A DNA stretch of 64,000 nt, taken from assembly GCA_035578175.1 (NCBI GenBank), contig JAQMRL010000003.1:91800469-91864468 (forward strand), read 5' to 3'. The stretch's first letter is position 1. The number at the start of each line of letters is the position of its first letter. The notes below the pieces were generated by a model that saw only the letters and a list, made by a program, of their open reading frames with translations, made no database searches and was not told where the DNA came from. Source of the DNA: Catonia carolina. Lineage: Eukaryota; Arthropoda; Insecta; Hemiptera; Achilidae. The position numbers and the translations under genes are program-made. Below are positions 1 to 11,000 of this stretch, in pieces.

Positions 1-907
1 GCAAAAAGTAATTAATATAAGCGATTGCATATTTGATTTGGTGTGCTGTTGAACAGGGCAGTTTGAAGAGAAAGGTTGTGTTTGTGTGCGGTTTGATTTA
101 TGGAATGTGTTAAGTAAATATAAAGTATAATTGTTATAATATAATTCATAGTATAAAGTCACAGACAGACCTATGAAATACAATTGAGTAAAAGAACATT
201 AGTTAATTGAATTAAGGCAAGAAATATATTAAATACCAACGGAACATTGAACGAAACTCAAGTCGAGCGATGGACTTCAGAAACGATATGTATAGAACAT
301 TAACCGGTAAACTAGGTATTAAATTAATTCAATAACAGCTGAGATAGACTTTATAAAATATATTTTAATAATAATAATAAATAAATAATAATCTAAAGTA
401 TTCTACATTTCATTTATTTTAAAAGCCAGTCAGATTCAATTAACATTTTATTTAAAACCGATTTTCTTTTGTTTTATTTTGATTGTCATTTGTTTTATGT
501 GTTAAATAAGTTAGAAATAAATACTAAATGTTACAATACGTTCCGTAAGTGATACCGAAATATGATGAGGTAACAATTAAAGCTAGAGGGAACTATCTTA
601 AAACCATCAATATCACATATACCTTCATAAAGAGCTCTGTAATCACAAAAAAATCGGCGTTATTATTTAAAAAATGGTATCTATAAAAAGCAGTTTTGAG
701 TAAAACATAGGAAACAATAAACCAGTGTACAGTATACAGTATACAGTATACCTACAGACTAACCAAAATGTACATGTGCAGCGCGGAAACAATTGGTAGC
801 ACTGCAGATTTATCAGTTTTTATTAAGATATATTAAAAAAAAATTAGTCTATTTAAGTCGCATCAATATTTTGGTCGTTAGCGACTACTTTGTGTTAAGG
901 AATGTGT
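1..907. other. AT-rich stretch, no gene seen
   Basis: No open frame or splice-framed coding block could be supported. It contains a short tandem repeat of the heptamer AGTATAC around 725-751 and otherwise only A/T runs. Confidence 0.5.
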
Positions 908-921
908 AATAATTTTTTATA

Positions 922-1020
922 TCCTGCCCGGGAATCGAAATCGAGCTTTGCAGCGCAAAATGCTAACCCTTATTGACCACGGAGACCCTTATTGACCCTT
1001 ATTGACCACGGAGATGGCCA
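922..1020 (-). repeat. tRNA-derived SINE head (SINE1-type), degenerate
   Basis: Read on the minus strand, the block starts GGCCATCTCCGTGGTC, continues through an A-box-like GGTTAGCAT and ends in a B-box-like GATTTCGATTCCCGGG. This is the order of a tRNA-type Pol III promoter. It resembles the three plus-strand SINE1 copies at 31549-33040. A short internal duplication of a CCCTTATTGACC-type word (about 966-1010) has lengthened it, so it cannot be a working tRNA gene. Confidence 0.5.
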
Positions 1021-1202
1021 ATAAGATATTTATTTTTTTGATAATTTATGATTTTGTTTTACAAACTCCACTGAAATTGGCTCATTATTGTAAAACCATT
1101 GCACAATTTTGATAACTAAAAATCATATCTGTAATAATATTAATAGTAATAATATTATCTAATAAAATGTGAAATACTCGATGCAGCTTCAAAATAATTT
1201 AC

Positions 1203-1315
1203 CCCACCGGGTTGGTCTAGAGGTCAAATCGTCGTCGCGAGTCAGCTGTTGACAGCTGATATATGGAGACGAAGGTTCCATGGTTCAAATCGTAGTTAAG
1301 GTAATTAGTTTTACG
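1203..1315 (+). repeat. SINE2 head (tRNA-like), 5' half of a split copy
   Basis: The sequence CACCGGGTTGGTCTAGAGG followed by a GGTTCAAATC B-box-like word matches the heads at 17108 and 52953. In the intact copy at 52953-53270 the head runs directly into a body starting TTTGAATRCTA; here the body resumes only at about 1670, after 340 bp of repeat B. I read this as one SINE2 copy interrupted by a later insertion. Confidence 0.65.
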
Positions 1316-1654
1316 TTGTTTAGGTCATAAACCCAAAGGCTCGTTGAAACTCTAGCTAGAGGCTTTACTAAGAGAAACGAAGAGTGAGGTGGTTTACTAT
1401 TGCTTTCCTCACTGAGCGGAAAAATTCTTATCAGCATGCCAAGCCCTCTAAAAAGCATCTACTTTCCACCGTGCAAATGACACGTTCACTTCATTTACTA
1501 CAGAGTCTGGCTGTATAATATTAAATTCATTACTTTCAGAGGAGATAACTCTGACTAGTGTCTTTTACACCTCTACCTATTCTGTTCTTACATGCTTCAG
1601 TCATATAATTGGCTGACTATATAATAAGAAACAGAACTATTATTTGTGGCAAAA
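1316..1654 (-). repeat. Repeat B copy inserted into SINE2
   Basis: This segment matches the repeat-B copies at 25125, 56118 and 59625 (shared words GAGTGAGGTGGTTTAC, CAGCATGCC and CAGAGGAGATAACTCTGA). It is flanked by near-identical words AATTAGTTTTACG (1303-1315) and AATTACTTTTGTACG (1655-1669), read as a diverged target duplication. Strand follows the orientation in which other copies keep a short open frame. Confidence 0.6.
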
Positions 1655-1877
1655 AATTACTTTTGTACGGATTTGAATACTAGACAGTGGTTATCGGTGG
1701 ACTTTGATTGTTGGGATTCAATTGACCATACTTTCTCTTAAATGGTCGGCTTGCGTCTGTACAATACCACACCTCATTTACACGTAATACATATCATCCT
1801 CATCTCTTTGGGTCATGGGGTTACTTATTGTTCTTAAATTTAACAGATTGCAACGTACATACATTAAGATAAAAAAA
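1655..1877 (+). repeat. SINE2 body, 3' half of the split copy
   Basis: Shares with 15800-16015 and 53050-53270 the order GATTTGAATACTAGACAGTGG, CAATTRACCATACT, ATCATCCTCATCTC, GGGGTTGCTTATTGTT and ACAGATTGCAACGTAC, ending in an A-rich tail. Together with the head at 1203 it rebuilds a SINE of about 325 bp. Confidence 0.65.
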
Positions 1878-2134
1878 CCGGTTTATCATAATTGCACCAT
1901 TCTCTACATGCATGTTAAATTATATATAATCAATATTTTTTACGAAGACTGTGACAATGACAATGGTGTATCAATAAAAGCGGCTTTTGAATAAGTTTTG
2001 AGAGAGGTGTAGTTTGCTGCCTGCTGGGCGACTGACTACTAATCTCTATTTTGTTGATTTTTCTAGTAAGAGTAATTATTTATCTAGAGTATTGTTTATG
2101 ATTCTTTATCCTTCTCTAATTCTAATCCGAGGTG

Positions 2135-2161
2135 TATAAAGACTCTGGTCGGGAAGTCAGT
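2135..2161 (+). promoter_or_regulatory. TATA plus initiator core promoter candidate
   Basis: TATAAAG at 2135-2141 is followed 24 nt downstream by TCAGT, the insect initiator word, at 2157-2161. The same TATA-to-TCAGT spacing occurs on the minus strand in the solo LTR at 12445-13139. An upstream TGTGACAAT at about 1949 resembles the start of that LTR, so this could be a diverged LTR promoter or a host promoter. The sequence alone does not decide. Confidence 0.35.
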
Positions 2162-2879
2162 GTTGTTCTGAAAGTAAAATGAAGTGAGTTGCTAGAAACC
2201 AGTTTTGTACATCACACGTGCGTATTGAGCAATTCATCATGCGTAACGGGAAAATAGTGTGCTATAATTAGAAGTGTACAATATTGTTGATTTGCCAGTA
2301 AGAATTCATTAATTGTTTGGTTGTAAATAGCTATATTTTTTTAAAACTTGGTTAAGTTTTAGATAATTTTCGATTAAATTTAGTTATGTAGTATATTGTA
2401 ATTTTCTATTTGATATAATATTAATGTAAGTAATTAACTTGTATTAATCTTAGTTATACATTTTAAAGGAAATTTTTGTAATTTATAAACAACCAGATTC
2501 CTTTATGAACCTGGAATTAACATTATAATGTTTTAAATAAAATTAATATTTATGTAATATGATTTATATACTCGTGTATTAATTTTCACTGATAATTATC
2601 AATAATGTATTAAATTTTAAATATAAATTTAAATTAAAAATTTAAAGCCATTATTGCTTTAAATTTGAAAATCGTGAAGAGTATATCGACACATGGGACC
2701 AGCCAAACATGAAATAGGTTCCTGTGGTTTTTATCTTGTTTAGGGAATTGCCGAAATAGTTAGGTCTCTATTCTCACACATGTACTACTAACGATAAAAC
2801 ACCAACACATAGACACACACACTCCACGTTTCTCTTTTGTTCTCATTTTACGTGTGTTACTTTCTCGTTCGTTACTTTT

Positions 2880-3474
2880 TCTCTATGCTTAGTGAGCTCA
2901 GAGCTTACGTAATTCGACTGCTTAAACTCACTCGTATGAAGGTAAATTTAAGGATTCTGAAAAATCCATCTCTTATTGTATTTATTCGGACTTTGATCCT
3001 TTTTTTCGTAATAGACCATGATTTAAAAGTAGCTCATTATTACTTATTTTTTTCTTATCATTTATTATAATAGAAATCACTCAATAGTTTTTTACTTAAA
3101 TATATAAATTATTAACATAATATGCCTACTTACAGCTAATTAAACTTATTTACGAAGAAAAAATAATTAATTTTATCGGGCATTAACTGCTATGGTCATT
3201 CGCCCTAATCGAAGTTTTTAGCCCGTAATCGATAGTGCGACATAACTATTTTAATGATTAAGATCATTTTTTATTGTCATTAACTTATCACCATTAAGTT
3301 ATTATTTATTACAAGTATCGTGATTGTAGTAATTGTAATTTATTAGCAGATTTAAGTAAGATTATTAATTAATCTAAGTTATTTATAGCTTGTTATAAAT
3401 ACGTATAATTTTAAACGATAGTGTGTTAATTATTTATTTTGCACAGATTCCGAAACGGACCTTAGCGATAAGTG
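2880..3474 (+). mobile_element. Diverged LTR fragment, same family as 11001-13139
   Basis: The right end, about 3395-3474, matches the reverse complement of both solo LTRs: TAATTTTAAAC, GTGTGTTAATTATTTATTTT, CCGAAACGGACCTTAGCG and ATAAGTGTCA. Similarity fades leftward but an AGTGAGC...GGTAAA segment near 2890-2945 still aligns. It is in the opposite orientation to the other two LTRs. The 5' boundary and any target duplication are not resolved; the terminal CACA is changed to CATA. Confidence 0.5.
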
Positions 3475-3561
3475 TCATAATATATTAAATAATGTATTAT
3501 TTGGTTGTACATTTTCAATATGTGCTAGGTAATTGGAGCTGTTTTAACCTATTTGACGAGG

Positions 3562-4230
3562 TTCAAACTTAATGAAGTGCCGAAATGTCGACTATGCGAC
3601 AGTGAAGAGGAGGAGTCCATTGCGCATATTTTTGAAAGATGTACCTATTTTTGCTTTGACAGATTGGAGACATCTGAGAAGATAGGCGTTGCACAGTAGA
3701 TCCCAGAGAGAGTAGGGGCAGCGATGCTGCGGGATGAGGAGAGCTGGAAATTGGTCGCTCAGTTTGCGGAAAGGGTGATCGGGAGACTGCAAAGGGAGGA
3801 GACATCTGGAAATCAGCGGGATCGCTCTCTCCCGTAGTAAATCAATCTTGTTTCGATCTCAGAAAGTAGGCACACTAATTTCCTGAGCTGGTGATGAAAG
3901 AGATGAATGAAAGTGAGAGAGTGAGTGTTGGTCAGTGACAGCGAGAGAGGAATTAGGCTACGGTTCCCTTCCGCGCCCCGCTGACAGTATGTAAAATTTT
4001 TAACCCGATATTTCCCTTGTAGCATTATATAAACAGTTCCGAGGGAGGTGGAGGATTGTTTGCTAATGTCAGATCAGGTGGCCAGGCAGCGGGTTTTTGG
4101 TTGGTAGGCGGTTGCGGCCTCCTTGGGGCTGAACGAGGACGCTCAATTGAGTCCAACAGTACTTCCCTCATCGTGAGGGAGTGAACATGAATTTTTCTTG
4201 CCGCCTTGGATAAAAAAAACAACAAAAAAC
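3562..4230 (+). mobile_element. R1-like non-LTR retrotransposon, ORF2 C-terminus and 3' UTR
   Basis: Frame 3562-3837 encodes a zinc-knuckle block CRLCDSEEEESIAHIFERC, then a tail with ML.DEESWKLVAQFAERV, the usual C-terminal layout of R1/Jockey-group ORF2 after the reverse transcriptase. An in-frame TAG at 3697-3699 breaks it. From 3838 to about 4230 is a non-coding 3' UTR ending GCCGCCTTGGATAAAAAAAA, which recurs at 17269, 41899 and 53416. The element is 5'-truncated. ORFs on the opposite strand here are shadows of this UTR. Confidence 0.75.
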
Positions 4231-4269
4231 ACAAGTAGACTTCACCCACAACGGGTAGGTGGAGTGTCA

Positions 4270-4650
4270 AATTAATTGCTGTTGATTTGCTGGTTCCAGG
4301 GCTACAAAAATAATTCTCTTTCTAATCATATAGTCAGCCAATTATACGATTGAACTATTTGAGAACAGAAGAGGTAGAGGTGTAAAAGACACTATTCAGA
4401 GTTATCTCCTCTGAGAGTAATGAATTTCACTATACAGCCAGACCGTGGTGAATGAAGTGAACGTCTCATTTGCAGGGTGGAAGTAGGTTCTTTTCAGAGA
4501 GCCTGGCATGCTGATAAGTTTACTCTTTCAATTCAGTGAGGAAGACTATTGTCTTCATCACTGAATAGTAAACCACCTCACTCCCCGTTTTTACTTAGTA
4601 AAACCTTAAGAGGTTAAAACCAGAATTTCGGCTGTTGACCTAAACAACAA
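4270..4650 (+). repeat. Repeat B copy
   Basis: Carries the repeat-B words CCAGGGCTACAAAA, GAGGTAGAGGTGTAAAAGACAC, GAGTTATCTCCTCTGA, GCCTGGCATGCTGATAAG and GTAAACCACCTCACTCC in this orientation. Near the middle a small inverted duplication (TCAGTGAGGAAGACTATTG, then CTTCATCACTGAATAG) interrupts the consensus. Confidence 0.7.
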
Positions 4651-5313
4651 TCTAATAGACAGAAAGGAGTAGAAACTTGAAGTAGACGAATAGAGACGAA
4701 AAAGATAGAGTAGAATGGTATGTATAACTAAACTACAATTGAGAGACTATCGGATCAGAAAAGTATCAGACGAGCTTTAAAACGCAACTACTGTAATGCA
4801 ACGTTGAGAGACATTATAAATAAATGAAGAGCAGCTAGATACAAAGCATTGTAACAAGTAACAAGTGAAACTCTCTCTTGCTATGTGTTTGTTTGTCTGT
4901 GTTTTACGACTGATCGAACAACTACATCATGTTAAAGTATAAATATTTTAGTGGGTCCGTGGGAAGATAACTTGTCCTGTAAAGTAGCAAGTTTTAACCT
5001 TACAGTAGCAGTAACAGAAGTTGAAGTTACCTAAGTTAACCCCTATCCTTTACACTGGCACTTACACTTGATTATATCGCTGCAAGCATGAAGTACCTCG
5101 TGTGAGTAGATGTAAGTTGGATATATACACTTACTAAAGTCGTTGTAAATTCAATGGGCGGGTGAGCTTATGGTTAACCGATTTTTTTGCGCAATATCCG
5201 ATCATTTCTGAGTTATTTTGGAATATTTATTTGTAAATTATTATAAATATAATGAATGCTACAAATAAAATGTTTCTTTCATATAGATTTTTGGTTATTA
5301 TAAACCTTTTATT
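4651..5313. other. Intergenic, no gene seen
   Basis: No coding block or recognised repeat was supported in this AT-rich stretch. Confidence 0.4.
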
Positions 5314-5495
5314 AGAAGAAGAACCCTTAGGACTTGCATAAACAAGGAAAGGAAACTCAACGATATCTGGATCTTAATGTCTTCTGAACTCTACCATGAA
5401 ATCGAACCAATTACTGACATCATGCGGAAGAAACGAATTTGTTTCTTCGGGATTTTAATTAGAGTACAAGACAATCGAGTAACTAAACAACTCAT
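5314..5495 (+). mobile_element. LINE ORF2 C-terminal fragment, part 1 (split by RTE insertion)
   Basis: The plus frame starting at 5314 encodes a post-RT tail with the motif DIMRKKRICFFG (usual form RKRRI.FFGH) and DNRVTKQLI. It stops making sense at 5495, where a minus-strand RTE begins. The same frame resumes exactly after the second copy of a 13-bp word at 6599-6611. The related copy at 33100-33441 has the matching order RKRRLKFFGHIKR then WIKKVKEDL. No catalytic RT residues are in this piece, and it is dead. Confidence 0.7.
5483..5495. repeat. Target-site duplication, left copy (RTE-c insertion)
   Basis: CTAAACAACTCAT here is identical to 6599-6611 and brackets the minus-strand RTE fragment. 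Confidence 0.85.
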
Positions 5496-6598
5496 CTTCT
5501 TATTTCAACCAAGGATTAGGCCGCAGCCTGTTTCGAACTCACGAACTATATCATCTATCCCCATCTTTTCCTGGGTCTACCGACATCCCTTTTACCTTCT
5601 GGAGCATACCAGTGTGCCTGCTTAGGTATCCTGTGATCCGACATCCTTGCCATGTGGTGTCTTCAACTTTGGCGATAATCCTTTATCTTTTCGTTCAAGT
5701 TGTAAATACCCAATTCTGTCCTGATTTCCTCATTCCTTATTCTGTCCAATCGTGTACACCCCTTCGTTCTTCGAATAAATCTCATCTCTGCTGTCTGAAT
5801 TCTCGGCTCTTAGATTTTTGTTGTAGTCCATGCCTAATTTCCGTACAGAATAACTGGAGCTGCCGTAACTTTGTAGAAGTTAAGTTTTGTAACCTTTCTC
5901 GCTTTATTACCCAAAGTTCTGCTTATAGTTCCGCATATTCTTTGGAATTGGTTTAATTTCTGCTTTATATCCAGATCAGAATCAAATCTCACATTACATC
6001 CTAAATAACGAAAGTGAGATACTCTCTCCGTACCGGTATTATCCACAACTTTTTTCGAACGAACAGGATATTTTCCCTTAAAAGCCATTATTTTGGCTTT
6101 TTAAATGGAAATTTTTAAGCCAAAATCTTTATACACTTTGTGTAACACATGAACCACCTGTTGAAGATCATTTTCTGTCTCCTAAACAAACCACACCTCA
6201 TCCCCAAATAAAAGTGCATTCAAATAACTACTGTTATTTAACTTAATGCCAGGACTAATGCTGCGTTTCCACAACTTAAAAATATAATCAATGTAAAAAT
6301 ATTAATAAAAGTAGGTGATAGACTACACCCTTGTCGTAGGCCTACACCTTGGTTAATCGTAAATTCTTCTAAGCGTTTCCACCCATATTTATAGGTATCC
6401 TAGTATTGGCATAGAGACGTTTAACCGTACACACCAAAAGAGAAGGGTACCCGAACTCTGTCATAATCCGCCAAAGAACATCACGGTCCACCCAATCGAA
6501 GGCTTTCTCAAGGTCTACAAAGGCCATATGCGTCTCCCGATTAAACTCTCTCTGTCTCTATAATGCTTGTAACCGTAAATATATTATCCATAAACGAT
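5496..6598 (-). mobile_element. RTE-type non-LTR retrotransposon (family c), 5'-truncated
   Basis: Read on the minus strand, an RT palm block THMAFVDLEKAFDWVDRDVL lies at about 6440-6560, with the catalytic D in VDLEKAFD. A GCRPTTRVC-type block follows, and 5834-6088 keeps an open frame with MAFKGKYPVRSK, HFRYLGCNV and FYKVTAAPVILYG, the thumb/connection region of this clade. The 3' end (5496) is a short CTTCTT tail, as in the copies at 14852 and 36345. Several stops and frame shifts show it is dead. The exact 13-bp duplication fixes both ends. Confidence 0.8.
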
Positions 6599-6864
6599 CT
6601 AAACAACTCATTTCTATGATTAACTCGTGGAAAAATCCTCCAAGGTGGTTGGCCAAAATAAAGCAAGATATGCAAGAACTTAACATTGCAGAACAAGATA
6701 TTTTAGAAAAATCTAAACAGCTTAAGTTTATTAAAGATAAAGACACAAGATTTGTCGAAAAAACTCGAGCTCTGTCGTTAATGATTTGTACAAATAAAAT
6801 CAGACAGACCAGATCCCAAAATATGAAGAATTATTGGGAAAGATCTAAGAATCCTAAAAATTAA
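6599..6864 (+). mobile_element. LINE ORF2 C-terminal fragment, part 2
   Basis: Continues the interrupted element from 5495: the frame across the 13-bp duplication reads KQLI into SMINSWKNPPRWLAKIKQDM and stays open to a stop at 6864. The lysine-rich end (TRSQNMKNYW) is comparable to the end of the 33100-33441 copy (DRKKAFSERMKAYW). No tail repeat is evident after the stop. Confidence 0.7.
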
Positions 6865-8364
6865 GAAGGATTTCTAAATTTGATATAAGTGGTTCAATGA
6901 GGCCGTAAAAGCAATATAAAAACTTCCTATTGATATTACAAATTTTATTATACTCTTATCTCCTATAAGCTGAAAATATGTAGGCAGAACCAACGACTAG
7001 GATTCGTAGTGGTTATCAGACATGCGAATACGTGTAGACCCTCCAGCTCAGTTTTCTATGGGTGGTAGCAAATTTCACTTCGGGATTTAAATGATAGAAA
7101 ATTTTGTCTAAGACAGAAATTACACTTTTAAACTGTTTCATATATGGGTATTTTCTCTTTTCCCCTGCCAGCAAGTTTTTTTTACCTTTCGTGGATATTT
7201 AATATGTAATCTTATAGCATTTTTAACGATAAAACGGGAAAAATATTTACAAAAAAAATTCTACAATGATATTTTACGAATTAATTAGGTCATTAAATCG
7301 TCAATCTGGATGGGGGTTTCGTATTATAGAATTTGCGCACACCTGGTGCATTTATTTTTCCAGTCTGTAATACCGTTAGCCGACAACCCTAACTCATTTC
7401 GTTGTGGTGTGTTATTTACACCAACAGTAAATGAAACAAACAACTTTTCCCAGAGATAATCTACTAACTTCGAGCCATGTACCTATTCTTAATCCCAAAT
7501 GAACACGACACGCGCGGCTGACAACGCCGTCGCTACAGACCCGCTGCTTGAGCAGAATATTGCGTTCTTACAAATATTCCACAGCCTTTTTTGTAGAATT
7601 AATACTACGAACTAAATCAAACAAATTCATCGCCATATAGCAGGCAGCTTCTTACCGTACGATGAGGAACAAAAATAACTGAATACTAACCTGTTCTCCA
7701 TTCTTCTTTAATTCATGTAATTTAATATTTTATATTACGGAGTACAATACATTAGGATAAAATACTACAATTCAGTAGAACAATTCAGATAAGACACTAA
7801 AATTCAGTAGTTCTAGTGTGTCGGGGGAATAAGAGAAAATACCCTCATATATTGTTTTAAAATCAAGTACTTCTGAAACTGATTGGCCTATTGATTAGAT
7901 GTTTAACTATAATTAAGTAATTAATTAGGGTTTACTGAAACCAATTTGGACGGATGGAAATCAGGCTCATAAAAAAATTCGGTTACAATCCGAATCCAAT
8001 TATTCTATTTCTAATTCCTAAGGTTAATTACATACTCTCTACGCAGTGTGTGTGTTTGGATGTGTATTTGGAAATATGCTATTGGGTGGTACTCTCATGT
8101 AAGAATTTTTAGCCGTTGTTTTTATACTTTTATTAACTATTTTACGTTTTAGTCACAGTTGTAAAAATAAAATAAATTTAATAAAAAATATTTATACTTT
8201 ATTTCATATTATTTAAATTTTAACAACAATATCTTTTTAATTTATATTTTAATGTTGAGGGATTTTGCTGATAATTGATGTATCTAGAAGTACAGGAACA
8301 ATCTGAGAAGTCATTGTTACTTTTGCTAGACGTTTAGCACATAATTCAAATACTTGACCTTATA
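6865..8364. other. Intergenic with one GC-rich patch
   Basis: No gene supported. A locally CpG-containing patch around 7505-7560 (CACGCGCGGCTGACAACGCCGTCGC) stands out from the AT-rich surroundings, but it has neither splice-framed coding sequence nor a TATA/initiator pair that I can see. Confidence 0.4.
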
Positions 8365-9375
8365 CAGGGTGATTCATGAAGTTCTCCCCCCACTTCTACA
8401 GCACATTGTACTAGTAAAAATAATGAAAAAATGTTATATAAACATAGGTCCGAAAACGCTTCGTTAGCGAGTTACAGCTAGCGAAAGTTTCGCCTGGATT
8501 TCAGTTCACCAGGTGAAATGAGGTCTTCCTGGAATTGTGGTAAGGTAGATTAAGGGGCAAATTCAATCATTTCTTATGGTTTTTGATCTGATAAATTGAA
8601 TAAAACAGGTCCCAGATCTGTAAGTTTAATAGTTTTTAAGAAAACCAGTGTCAAATGCAAAAAATGGAGTGAAAAACTTATTTTTTCATCTTTGGGCAAG
8701 GATAACTGTGTTATTTCACCAAGAAACAGTTAAAATTTTTCAATAAAACATGTAGAAAATTTTATTCTGAACAAACCGGTGTAAATTAAGTACACAGAAA
8801 GCGAATAGATGTTTGATTAAATGAGTTTTTATTCATAAGAGTACAAAGTAAAATTAACCGGAAAAACTAAAATGAAAAAATGTGTTTTTTTCACTCCATT
8901 TTTTTGCATTTGACACTGGTTTTCTCAAAAACTATTCGCTTTCTGTGTACTTTATTTACACCGGTTTGTTCAGAATAAAATTTTCTACATTTTTTATTGA
9001 AAATTTTTAACTGTTTCTTGGTGAAATAACAAAGTTATTCTTGCCCAAAGATGAAAAAATGTGATTTTCACTCCATTTTTTGCATTTGACACTGGTTTTC
9101 TCAAAAACTATTTAACTTACAGTTCTGGGACCTGTTTTATTCAATTTATCAGATCAAAAACCATAAGAAATGATTGAATTTGCCCCTTAATCTACCTTAC
9201 CAGAATTCCAGGAAGACCTCATTTCACCTGGTGAACTGAAATCCAGGCGAAACTTTCGCTAGCTGTAACTCGCTAACGAAGCGTTTTCGGACCTATGTTT
9301 ATATAACATTTTTTCATTATTTTTACTAGTACAATGTGCTGTAGAAGTGGGGGGAGAACTTCATGAATCACCCTG
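8365..9375. mobile_element. Fold-back (palindromic) non-autonomous DNA element
   Basis: The ends CAGGGTGATTCATGAAGTTC (8365) and its reverse complement (ending 9375) are exact. The arms stay nearly complementary for about 400 bp, for example CCGAAAACGCTTCGTTAGCG at the left against CGCTAACGAAGCGTTTTCGG at the right. TATA flanks both sides, so the duplication is TATA or TA. Within the arms a TTGACACTGGTTTTCT block recurs, giving an extra internal repeat near the centre. No transposase is present, so it needs one in trans. Confidence 0.85.
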
Positions 9376-9384
9376 TATATATCA

Positions 9385-10010
9385 GTGGTCATCAACTAAA
9401 TTTGATCAAGGTCCTTTAAAAATTTTGATGAGACTACCACGGTCCGACCTGTTGCACGGTCGGACCATGGCCTGTTCCGGCATCCATCTCGTTTTAGGTC
9501 TTCCCAAGCCTCGCTTCCCTCTAGGTTTATATTTACATGCTCGTAGAGGAAGTCTGTGAGCTGGCATGCGAAGTAAATGGTTGGAATAATTTGTCTTATA
9601 TATTCTTTACGTTTCCAACAGTGACCGAACATTTAATTCGGCGCGGATAGCTTCGTTACGCACTCTATTTAACCGGGTACAACCTTTGACTACCCGCAAA
9701 AATTTCAGCAGCCTGGATACGAGATTCATTCCTCTGTAATGACACCCATGTTTCACTCCCATATGTTTTGAATGGTACAGCCATTGCTCTATAAAATTTA
9801 ATTTGGGTGTCCTTTCTCGTTTTCTTTTCTATTGTCTTGCGAATAGAACTGGAGACAGCGCTGAATTTTGCCAGTTTTTCACTCACGTCATCATCTTATC
9901 ATAGGAAATCTTGTATCCTAAGTATTTAAAGTCTCGAACTTGTTCTATAGTCCGGTTGCCAAGTATTATTTTTGAGCAAACCGGCCATCTTCCCTTGAAT
10001 GCCATAACCA
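9385..10010 (-). mobile_element. RTE-type LINE fragment (family d), degenerate
   Basis: Minus-strand frame 9665-9886 encodes SSIRKTIEKKTRKDTQIKFY, then FKTYGSETWV (usual LLYGSETW) and IQAAEI. Upstream, 9890-10010 gives MAFKGRWPVCSK and VRDFKYLGYK, the RT-thumb region. Downstream, 9400-9560 includes RGLGRPKTRW, the basic tail typical of RTE ORF2, in another frame. Frame changes between the blocks show it is inactive. Confidence 0.65.
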
Positions 10011-10180
10011 CGTAGTTAACCATGTAGTTAACCATGTTAACTACAAATTTATAATTTTACAAATTTTATAAATTTATAAAATTTTATAAATTTTGAATTT
10101 TGTTCTATGACAGCATAAAAGTAGTGTAATATCTTTACTATTTTGTGTAACATTTCGATGTTATTATTATTATTATTATT

Positions 10181-10212
10181 ATTAGACAGAGATATTATTA
10201 TCTCTGTCTAAT
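10181..10212. repeat. Perfect short hairpin beside a (TTA)n run
   Basis: ATTAGACAGAGATA and its exact reverse complement are separated by TTAT, after a (ATT)n microsatellite from about 10157. It can form a 14-bp stem with a 4-nt loop. There is no gene next to it for which it would be a terminator. Confidence 0.7.
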
Positions 10213-11000
10213 GTTTTGTTACTAACTTATGGATGGACTGTGATGATGCGTAAAGTTTTGTTCTGGAAATTTAAAGGAACATTTAATTAAAAAAAAGAAA
10301 CATCATGATTTACTAATAGAGGTTATTGAATGTTACACGGTTACATTATCAGATAATAAATATACTCACCAGCTTTTTTCCTTTTTCTTTTTTTTAGCCA
10401 CCGTAGATATAATAGTTCGCATAGCAATATGAAAACAAATGGTAGGGATTTAATGTCTATTGAATTACAGAGTATTGTTTAATGTACAGTACTGTAGTGG
10501 GATAAGATTATAGCTCCAATAGGATGGCATATTTTTTTTTAGTTTTAATCACCATGACGTTTTAACGAAACACGTCCAAAGAAGTTCATTTATTAGTAAA
10601 TTTATCGTTAAAATGGATATTTCTTACCTTTAAACGTAGTTACAACACAAAGTTTTGATAATCGTTCCTAGAATTTGTTTTATCGGAAATCCTTTTCAAC
10701 TTATTATGGTACCATTCTCCGGTGAATACCATGCTGTGAAATTTTTATTCAATTGATAAAATTATTTCATTAGATCTATTTATTCAGAATTAAGCCTTAT
10801 TTAGGCTGACTAGCTCCAGGGGCTTTAGAAATATTTTAATTATTATTTTTGGTTGACCAGAAAGTTTTTTGTTTTTTATTTATTAAGAAAGAAAACATTT
10901 TGAATCTTAGACTCGTACTCTCTCATCGAGCTAAAGTTTTATTTTTACACTTTCACTGTCCAATTAAGTCATTATTTCTATTATTTGTAATTAAAAGTAT
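10213..11000. other. AT-rich, no gene seen
   Basis: A short plus ORF (10849-11046) runs into the LTR at 11001 and is not credible coding sequence. Nothing else was recognised. Confidence 0.4.

Noticed and set aside
3569..4270. Minus-strand ORFs of 66-81 codons
   Set aside because: Antisense to the R1-like ORF2 end and 3' UTR; the sense strand carries the zinc-knuckle motif.
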